A DNA stretch of 62,742 nt from a bacterium (GTDB lineage: Bacteria > Cyanobacteriota > Vampirovibrionia > Gastranaerophilales > Gastranaerophilaceae), in assembly GCA_017396025.1 (NCBI GenBank), contig JAFQNF010000022.1, positions 1-62,742 of the forward strand, given 5' to 3'. Numbering within the stretch: the first letter of the stretch is position 1; the number at the start of each line of letters is the position of its first letter. A model generated the notes under the pieces. It ran no database searches, was not told where the DNA came from, and was given only the letters and a program-made list of their open reading frames with translations. Below are positions 55,697-62,742 of this stretch, piece after piece. Made by a program: the position numbers and the translations under genes.

Positions 55697-56671
55697 TTAG
55701 TCAACTTCTTTTTTTAGGTACTCTGCGTATGAAATGACTTTTTGTTTTAATAATTTTGAAAGTCCCCATTTTGTAATGTTGCAGGTAGTTATAGTTTCTT
55801 CGTCATTTTTATACTTTATGTTTTCAGCAATCTTTTTGGCTAGTTTTGGATGTTTAATTCCAAAGAAATTTTCCATTAAAGAACATGCTCCCTTTCGATT
55901 TATTGTATTTGTATTGTCTGGCACATTGCCGTTTTCTTTTCTATTTAGGGGTTTAAAATAGGAAGTTTTTTGACTTGTATTTATTTTGAAATTATTTATT
56001 TTCAAAAATTCGTCTAATCTTATAAGTTTTTTGTTAAATTCTTCATTTCATATTGTTGATAGTGTTTCATAACAAGTATCACAAGAACAGATTATGTATT
56101 TAGCATTTGAGTTGCAGTTTTGAATAATTTTTTCTTCATTTTTCTTTAATGCTTGTTTGTCATTGTTTGATAAATATATGTAACCACAACAATCTGATAT
56201 GACTTTTTCAACTTCAAAACCTAATTTTTCAATTAGTTTAATTGAAGCATTTCTATCATCGCAATTAACATATTTGTTGTAACAGCCTTCAAAATAAAGT
56301 ATTCTTTCATTTTTTTTATTTCGTTTTGGATTATATTTTTTATAAAAGTTAAAAAGTCTTGAAAAATTGAATATAAAAAATAATTTCACGTATAGAGATT
56401 TTGATGGCTTTTTTAAATTATTAAAAATTTCACTAGCATCTATGTCGCTTGGGCAAAAATCCTTGCAAAGTTTGCAGTTTAAGCATATATCTAAGTTTTT
56501 CAAAAATTTTTTTGAAGGTTTTTTATTTCTTTCGAAAAAATTATTTAGAACAATAAATCTTCCTCGTGGCGAGAACATTTCATTTTTTGTTGCTAAATAA
56601 ACAGGACATACGCTTTTGCATAATCCACATTTAGAACATTTATATATTTCTTCTTTTATATTTTCATCCAT
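55697..56671 (-). pseudogene. Fe-S oxidoreductase (GlpC/LutA/GlcF-like), interrupted by an in-frame TGA
   Basis: The frame from 56671 encodes two ferredoxin motifs (C12-x2-C15-x2-C18-x3-C22 and CLNCKLCKDFCP) and a first CCG domain (EGCY ... ISDCCG ... CSCDTC). TGA at 56050-56048 (codon 208) stops it. The same frame continues without any shift for another 116 codons to TAA at 55697, and those residues look like the second CCG domain (KGACSLMENFFGI-KHPKLAKKIAENIK ... TTCNITKWGL). In that half the usual YHxPCH reads YFKPLN, so key ligands are lost. Most likely a decaying gene; recoding of TGA is the alternative. A separate small protein from a TTG at 56005 is unlikely. Confidence 0.75.
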
Positions 56672-56729
56672 ACTTAAATTATCTTATAAAATAAGCCTTG
56701 TATCAATTGCATTTTATTTTTAATTATAT

Positions 56730-56735
56730 GATAAT
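56730..56735 (+). promoter_or_regulatory. -10-like box close to the lptC start
   Basis: GATAAT ends 8 nt before the ATG at 56744, and no SD is present, so lptC may also be leaderless. Confidence 0.35.
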
Positions 56736-56743
56736 TTATAGTT

Positions 56744-57322
56744 ATGGCACTAAAAGATTTAGTTAAAAATAAAAAAAATTTAGCATATATTGTATTGTTT
56801 GCAATTGTTCTTATTGCTTGCGTTTGGTCTTTTATATATGCGGGCATGATTACTAAAAATTTTAAAGAAAAGATTATTGATCAAACATATAAAAATAAAG
56901 AAGCTAACATTGAAAATCTTTTAGTTACTGAAACAAAAGATGGAAAAAAACTGTGGGAGTTGTACTCTGAATCTGGTCGATACAGTGATGATGACTCAGT
57001 TGTGCTTTTAGAAGATGTTATTGGTAATTTTTATGAAGAACAAGCTGTAAAGGCTAGTTTTAAGGCAGATAGAGGAACATATCATACAACTAAAAAGGAA
57101 ATTATATTAGATTCAAATGTAGTGCTTGTATACAAAGATGGTACAAATATTATGACAGATAGAATAGTATATCTTGGTCGTGATAAGGATATAGTTGCAA
57201 GTGGTAATGTGCGTATCGAAAAACCAAAAGAAGCTATTATATATGGTAGCAAGGCTGTTTTAAAAGGAGATTTATCTGATTTCCATATAGAGGGTAGAAC
57301 GCAAACTAAGTTCTATATGTAA
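56744..57322 (+). CDS. lptC: LptC-like lipopolysaccharide-export bridge protein
   Basis: Anchored in the inner membrane, LptC takes LPS from the LptB2FG transporter and hands it to LptA. 192 residues. A single N-terminal membrane helix (about 13-34) is followed by a beta-jellyroll with the typical progression ETKDGKKLWELYSESGRY, LEDVIGNFYEE, ADRGTYHTTKKEIIL, IMTDRIVYLGRDKDIVASGNVRIEKP. The lptA-like gene follows 15 nt behind its stop. It shows that the organism builds an LPS-type or similar outer membrane. Confidence 0.85.
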   Translation: MALKDLVKNKKNLAYIVLFAIVLIACVWSFIYAGMITKNFKEKIIDQTYKNKEANIENLLVTETKDGKKLWELYSESGRYSDDDSVVLLEDVIGNFYEEQAVKASFKADRGTYHTTKKEIILDSNVVLVYKDGTNIMTDRIVYLGRDKDIVASGNVRIEKPKEAIIYGSKAVLKGDLSDFHIEGRTQTKFYM

Positions 57323-57337
57323 GAGTTGAGGAATATT

Positions 57338-58285
57338 ATGAAAAATAAGATTTTAAATACACTATTTATATTGATATTATCAGCAGGTTTTGCCTATGCT
57401 GCTTCATTATCTGTTGAGTCAGATAAACAAGAATTTGTGGATAGTGATAATAAAATTTACCTAGAAGGTAATGTTAAAGTTAAGTCTGGTGATATTAACG
57501 TGGTTAGTCCTCGTGCTGTTGTTCAGGTAGACCCTAAAAACAACAAAGTAAATAGTGTTGAATTTACAGATAAAGCTTATTCTTATCAGATTAATGCTGG
57601 TAAAAAGCATGAAATTAAAGCTGAAATTTTAGAAGTTTCTCTTTTAGATAAGGTATTTACTGCAGAGGGAAATACTATTTCTTCTGTTACTGAAAATAAT
57701 AGACCTTTGGTTATTGTTACTGCCGATAAGCAGCAATATAACAAAACAACTAATGTTATGAAAGCTTTTGGGAATGTTAATATCCTTTATAAAAATATTG
57801 ATACTCTTTCAAATCAAGCTTTTGTTGATTTGACAAAAGATAATGATGTTAAAAAAATTCAATTAATCGGTAATGCAAAATTAAAACAAGACAAAAGCAA
57901 AATTCATGCTGCAAAGCTTACTTATGATAATACTTCTGAAGAAGCTGTTGCTGTTGGTGATGTTTATACTGATATTATTACAGAAGATAATAAACGAATT
58001 GAAGTGTGGTCTGATTATCAATCCTATGATAAAAGGGCAAAAATTGTTAGTGCTTCAGGTTCTACTAAGATAAAATATGAAGATTATGTAGCGACAGGTC
58101 CAAAAGTAAATGTATTTGCTGATAAAACTACTGGTAAATTAAATGAAGCTGTATTTGTTGGTCGTTCTAAAATTGAAACAAAAGGTAGAACAATTGAAGC
58201 TGATAGAATAACAATAACAATGAATCCTAAAGATTTTAAAGCTGAAGGTAATGTTCGTTCTGTTATTCCAAATATCGGAAGATAA
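57338..58285 (+). CDS. lptA: LptA/OstA-like periplasmic lipopolysaccharide-transport protein
   Basis: Bridges the periplasm to carry LPS to LptD. 315 residues from ATG 57338, with TTGAGGA as ribosome site; a TTG at 57326 lies within that site. Signal peptide about 1-22 (cleavage after AYA). Repeated OstA-type units: LEGNVKVKSGDINVVSPRAV, AFGNVNILYKNIDTLSNQAF, ASGSTKIKYEDYVATGPK, AEGNVRSVIP. About twice the length of E. coli LptA, so it may hold two jellyrolls in one chain. Confidence 0.87.
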   Translation: MKNKILNTLFILILSAGFAYAASLSVESDKQEFVDSDNKIYLEGNVKVKSGDINVVSPRAVVQVDPKNNKVNSVEFTDKAYSYQINAGKKHEIKAEILEVSLLDKVFTAEGNTISSVTENNRPLVIVTADKQQYNKTTNVMKAFGNVNILYKNIDTLSNQAFVDLTKDNDVKKIQLIGNAKLKQDKSKIHAAKLTYDNTSEEAVAVGDVYTDIITEDNKRIEVWSDYQSYDKRAKIVSASGSTKIKYEDYVATGPKVNVFADKTTGKLNEAVFVGRSKIETKGRTIEADRITITMNPKDFKAEGNVRSVIPNIGR

Positions 58286-58319
58286 TTTGGCAAAATAATT
58301 TTTTACTTGTTTTATCTAA

Positions 58320-58925
58320 ATGAAAATAAGTGGGAATTTATCTGTGTCTGTTATTTCATTTGGAAAGAAAATACCTGTTGCTACGTGTAAAGTCAGAAAT
58401 AATGAAACACGTAAGTTTGTTCCTGCAAGACTGTATGAATTTGATTGTAAAGATGAAGCAGACATTCAAGAGGTTAAAAATTTACCTTTGGGCTGGAGTT
58501 TTGCTACAACAATATCTAGTGAAATGAGAGCCAAAAAAGTAGCTCGTGAAAAATATGATATTTCTACCGGTCATTCATTTTATGTGTTAAAAGATAATAA
58601 TGATTCTACTATTGGAATTTGTTCTTTAAAAAATGACAAAGACAATTTCGGTGTTAAATTTATTGAAACAGTTACTGATGGAAGTTATAAATATTCTGGG
58701 CAATCAATACTAGCTGCTTTGGCATTGATTGGTATTCATGATAAGAAAGATAAGTTTGAAATAAGATATCCAACCGATGAAGCAAAAGATTTTTACACTT
58801 CTAAATGTGGGTTTAAACAAGGGGATAATCTCTATCATCTTCAAATGGACAAAAAAGGAATGAAAAAGCTAGTTAAAAAAGTTCAGCAAAGAACACACGC
58901 TAGTGTTGTTGATATTAGAGTGTAG
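58320..58925 (+). CDS. GNAT-like protein with short SFG-type N-terminus
   Basis: 201 residues. Begins MKISGNLSVSVISFGKK, a short version of the tag (S13-F14-G15). The C-terminal half looks like an acetyltransferase fold: TIGICSLKNDKDN, FIETVTDGSYKYSGQSILAAL, FEIRYPTDEAKDFYTSKCGF. The acetyl-CoA loop (R/QxxGxG/A) is poorly preserved, so activity is uncertain. No SD and no obvious -10 box at leaderless distance. It lies 34 nt behind lptA. Confidence 0.6.
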   Translation: MKISGNLSVSVISFGKKIPVATCKVRNNETRKFVPARLYEFDCKDEADIQEVKNLPLGWSFATTISSEMRAKKVAREKYDISTGHSFYVLKDNNDSTIGICSLKNDKDNFGVKFIETVTDGSYKYSGQSILAALALIGIHDKKDKFEIRYPTDEAKDFYTSKCGFKQGDNLYHLQMDKKGMKKLVKKVQQRTHASVVDIRV

Positions 58926-59008
58926 ATGAATTAATAATCCTTAATAGAACAGGCAATATTTCATATTGATGAGTTTTCATTCCTTATCACTTAATGCGTA
59001 AGGTTTAT

Positions 59009-61159
59009 ATGAATATTTCAAAACTAACAAATTCTTTTATTTCGGGTAATTATAATAATTTTCAAATAAATAAATTCAGCCATAATCCTATAAGCTTTAA
59101 AAGTAGTTTGGCATCTGATACAGTTGAGTTTAGTGCGAAATCTGCTCAGACTGTTACTAATAGTCAAAATTCTCAATTCCAAAAAGAAAAAGAAGCATTA
59201 GTTGCGAAAATTGATTCTGAAATTTCAGAGAATAATTCTTCAATAGCTGAATTGCTAAAACAGCAAAAACCATTAGAAGAACTAGAAAGTTTTGCGTTTT
59301 CTATGATTGAAAATGAAGAATTTTCTACACAGATTGAAAATTCATTGCTTACATATCAAGTTGATGTTGCAAAGCTACGTGCATTTAGTGATATTGATTC
59401 TTTACTAAGAAAACAAAAAATATCTCCAGAAAAAAGAGATAAACAGCTTTATTCATTAATTTCAAAGAATTTCCCAGAATATCTTGAATCTACGACTAGT
59501 GGTTCTGTTTCACAAGAGTCTTTTGATTTAGTTGAAGTTGCTAAAAAACTTAGAAAAGAGCAAAGAAAAAATATAGAAGCTTTAGATCCCCAAGTTGATT
59601 TTGAACGTTCTGTATCTAAAGCTATTAATTCTTATTCTCAAAATTATGATGTTCAAGTTGACCCTGTTGTTAGTAAATGTATAACAAGTGCACTATTTGA
59701 TTCTGTAGGAAAGACTTCTGCTGATTTTATAAAGGGACTTTCTTATAAATTCTGGGAAATTAAGGCACCTATTTCTTCTAAAATTTCCCATTTACAAAAT
59801 AGAAATGAATCTTTAGAAAAAGCTAAACAAACATATTTAACTAAATTTAGTGAAGATCCTGTATCTGCTTGTTATTATGATCCATATCTTTCTTTTTCAG
59901 AAAAAGTAGAAAAACTTGAATCTACTGGTTGTTTTAAAACAATTAATCAAGATGATTTCCCATTGCTTTTAATAAGTGATTTCTGTAAGTCTGGTGTTAT
60001 ACGTCCTTCTTTCATAAAACTTAGTGGTTATTTTTATGACAGACTTTTACTCTTTGATTTGAGAGATGAAAAAAATAAAGATGTTGTTACTTATCTTTCT
60101 GATGGAGCTGGACACCTTAAACTTCAAACAGATGTACTAAGAAATTATGCTCTTTCTGCGAACGCTATTGAACACTTACCAATAAAGAAGATGTCTTTTA
60201 AGTGTGATTCTATAAATTGTCGCCATAAGAATGTTGTTTTGATTGATACTTCAGATGAACAGACCGTTATGCTCCTTGAAGCAGAAAGTGCAAAATGGGC
60301 TAAAACAAGAACAACTCGTTCTAAATATGCATTCGAAGAAGAAAAACCTTGTGCAGAAAAAGAAATTCCAGCAGCATATCTTGCAAGTCTTGGCTTTGGT
60401 AGTGTTGCTACTCTTAGAAAATTAGTAGAAACTGGAGAGTTGGCTGGTAGAATTGAACAGATTCAGACAGAAGAAGGAACTAAGTTTCGTACAAGCATTG
60501 ATTCCAGTGATAAAAGATTGAAAAAAGTTTTAGTTGCACTTAGGGATAAAAACCCTGCTATCGCTTCTTATAAAGATCTTGCAAAACAACTTGGTATCTC
60601 TCAAAAACGTTTGTTAAATGATATTGCTGATGGAAAACTTGATATTATTCCTGAACATATGTTTGTTTTTGATAATGAGTACAAATATATTGACAAAAGA
60701 TTAGAAAAAAATAGAGCATATATTGAAACTACTTTGTTTGAACAAGAGGTTGTTAATAAGTTAAAACAAGAACAAGCCGAACAACATCGTGAAGAAGTAA
60801 AACAGCGTAGAATACAAAATAAAGATGCGTTAAGTAGATTCAATTCTTTGAGAATGTCTTTAGTTTGGCATTTTTGTCCAAAAACTAGGAATATAGGTTC
60901 TGATTTAGCCAGAAAAGATGGGCATCTATGTTCATTGCTTGCTAAAGATGCAGAAGGTGAAGAGTCTTTAACTAGAAGAGAACAAATTAAAGTAGATTCA
61001 TATAGAAAAGAAATGTGGCTACGCGCTGGAACTGATGAACTAAAAGAAGGTTTTAAACAAGCAACTTCTGTTCTTAAACAGCTTAAGGAAAACGGTTTAT
61101 CTTCTATCGAAGATAAAGAAATAAGAAAAATTCTTGAAAATTATGGATTTGTTGCCTAA
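59009..61159 (+). CDS. Large SFKS-tagged protein with two helix-turn-helix-like segments
   Basis: 716 residues from ATG 59009, which has TAAGG at a good distance; an ATG at 58994 is open but poor. Both tags are present: S29-F30-K31-S32 and D37-T-V-E-F41-S-A-K. A coiled coil (about 55-95) and an unrecognised middle follow. Two HTH-like stretches lie near 452-485 (YLASLGFGSVATLRKLVETG) and 515-545 (YKDLAKQLGISQKRLLNDIA), both of the excisionase/MerR-like type. The C-terminus is basic and helical. A DNA- or RNA-binding role is possible. Nothing in the neighbourhood suggests a target. Confidence 0.65.
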   Translation: MNISKLTNSFISGNYNNFQINKFSHNPISFKSSLASDTVEFSAKSAQTVTNSQNSQFQKEKEALVAKIDSEISENNSSIAELLKQQKPLEELESFAFSMIENEEFSTQIENSLLTYQVDVAKLRAFSDIDSLLRKQKISPEKRDKQLYSLISKNFPEYLESTTSGSVSQESFDLVEVAKKLRKEQRKNIEALDPQVDFERSVSKAINSYSQNYDVQVDPVVSKCITSALFDSVGKTSADFIKGLSYKFWEIKAPISSKISHLQNRNESLEKAKQTYLTKFSEDPVSACYYDPYLSFSEKVEKLESTGCFKTINQDDFPLLLISDFCKSGVIRPSFIKLSGYFYDRLLLFDLRDEKNKDVVTYLSDGAGHLKLQTDVLRNYALSANAIEHLPIKKMSFKCDSINCRHKNVVLIDTSDEQTVMLLEAESAKWAKTRTTRSKYAFEEEKPCAEKEIPAAYLASLGFGSVATLRKLVETGELAGRIEQIQTEEGTKFRTSIDSSDKRLKKVLVALRDKNPAIASYKDLAKQLGISQKRLLNDIADGKLDIIPEHMFVFDNEYKYIDKRLEKNRAYIETTLFEQEVVNKLKQEQAEQHREEVKQRRIQNKDALSRFNSLRMSLVWHFCPKTRNIGSDLARKDGHLCSLLAKDAEGEESLTRREQIKVDSYRKEMWLRAGTDELKEGFKQATSVLKQLKENGLSSIEDKEIRKILENYGFVA

Positions 61160-61201
61160 TTAGAACCTCAAATTTATATTTATTTTTATCCAAAATTTTG
61201 T

Positions 61202-61230
61202 TTGAATTTTGATTGTCTTTGGAGTACGAT
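61202..61230 (+). promoter_or_regulatory. Candidate promoter of the PFOR gene
   Basis: TTGAAT - 17 bp - TACGAT; the second hexamer sits in CTTTGGAGTACGAT, which resembles the nifU upstream sequence. A TTGTCT - 16 bp - TATATA pair (61213-61240) is an alternative. Confidence 0.4.
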
Positions 61231-61255
61231 TTTATATATAAAAACTGGGTATTAA

Positions 61256-62742
<1,487 letters not shown>

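Noticed and set aside
55697..56005. A separate 102-residue protein whose TSYFKP would be another tag
   Set aside because: The frame begins with a TTG only because of the upstream TGA. The sequence is the second CCG domain of the Fe-S oxidoreductase and YFKP aligns with its degraded YHxPCH motif, so it is not a tag.
56048..56050. Selenocysteine at the in-frame TGA
   Set aside because: The position is not a cluster-ligand site and I see no convincing hairpin immediately downstream; without selenocysteine genes in view, a nonsense mutation is simpler.

Overview
This window looks like an uncultured, very AT-rich, diderm anaerobe. My best guess is the gut lineage Gastranaerophilales (Vampirovibrionia/Melainabacteria, non-photosynthetic relatives of Cyanobacteria). 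The reasons are the combination of LptC/LptA-type and TolC-type envelope genes, a NifU-type (three-domain) Fe-S scaffold with NifS, the start of a pyruvate:ferredoxin oxidoreductase, and many lineage-type hypotheticals whose N-termini carry a short Ser-Phe-Lys-Gly-like tag. This is inference from gene content; there is no 16S gene in the window.

Layout. 1-5.0 kb: the end of an unidentified gene, nifU-nifS, then small secreted or coiled-coil proteins. 5.0-8.9 kb: secreted alpha/beta hydrolase, NupC nucleoside transporter, a tagged small protein, XerC/D recombinase. 8.9-13.7 kb: two large lineage-specific proteins and a membrane glycosyltransferase. 13.7-17.6 kb: a possible small RNA, tRNA-Arg, an orphan YcaO gene, a tagged cupin protein. 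17.7-25.2 kb: bioA-bioD, rsmG coupled to a STAND/TPR ATPase, a DUF486 membrane protein, a radical SAM enzyme. 25.2-31.5 kb: CstA, a UvrD helicase/nuclease, a tagged phosphohexomutase. 31.5-32.1 kb: a tRNA (CAT) buried in hairpin repeats. 32-38.4 kb: ROK kinase, HPF, leuD, a winged-helix protein, cysE, two half-size chromate transporters, HNH nuclease, a tagged protease-like protein, an RgpF-like protein. 38.4-43.9 kb: a tightly packed run ligA - membrane protein - SIMPL protein - hisC/HAD fusion - hisB. 44-53.3 kb: Orn/Lys/Arg decarboxylase, an EF-hand-like protein, a second radical SAM enzyme with a small partner, a MITE-like repeat, a periplasmic-binding/TolC fusion, an acyl-CoA synthetase. 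53.5-62.7 kb: a tagged sugar nucleotidyltransferase, hairpin repeats plus tRNA-Phe, a broken Fe-S oxidoreductase, lptC-lptA, two tagged proteins, and the start of PFOR.

Most worth following up: (1) a recurrent N-terminal tag (S-F-K-G/S/A, often followed by D-S/T-V-x-F-S/G-A) on otherwise unrelated proteins, including two central sugar-nucleotide enzymes that normally need no such extension; (2) a modular repeat at two tRNA loci, where fixed flanks (ACTCTRCCG ... TGAGAGG and GAGAACC ... TGAGRTTC) enclose hairpins of unrelated sequence, framed by copies of the tRNA ends; (3) a set of genes with a TATAAT-like box exactly 6 nt before the start codon and no Shine-Dalgarno, implying leaderless mRNAs; (4) an Fe-S oxidoreductase split by an in-frame TGA in a window where none of the roughly 54 other visible stop codons is TGA; (5) a periplasmic-binding-protein/TolC fusion and a HisC/HAD fusion translationally coupled to HisB.
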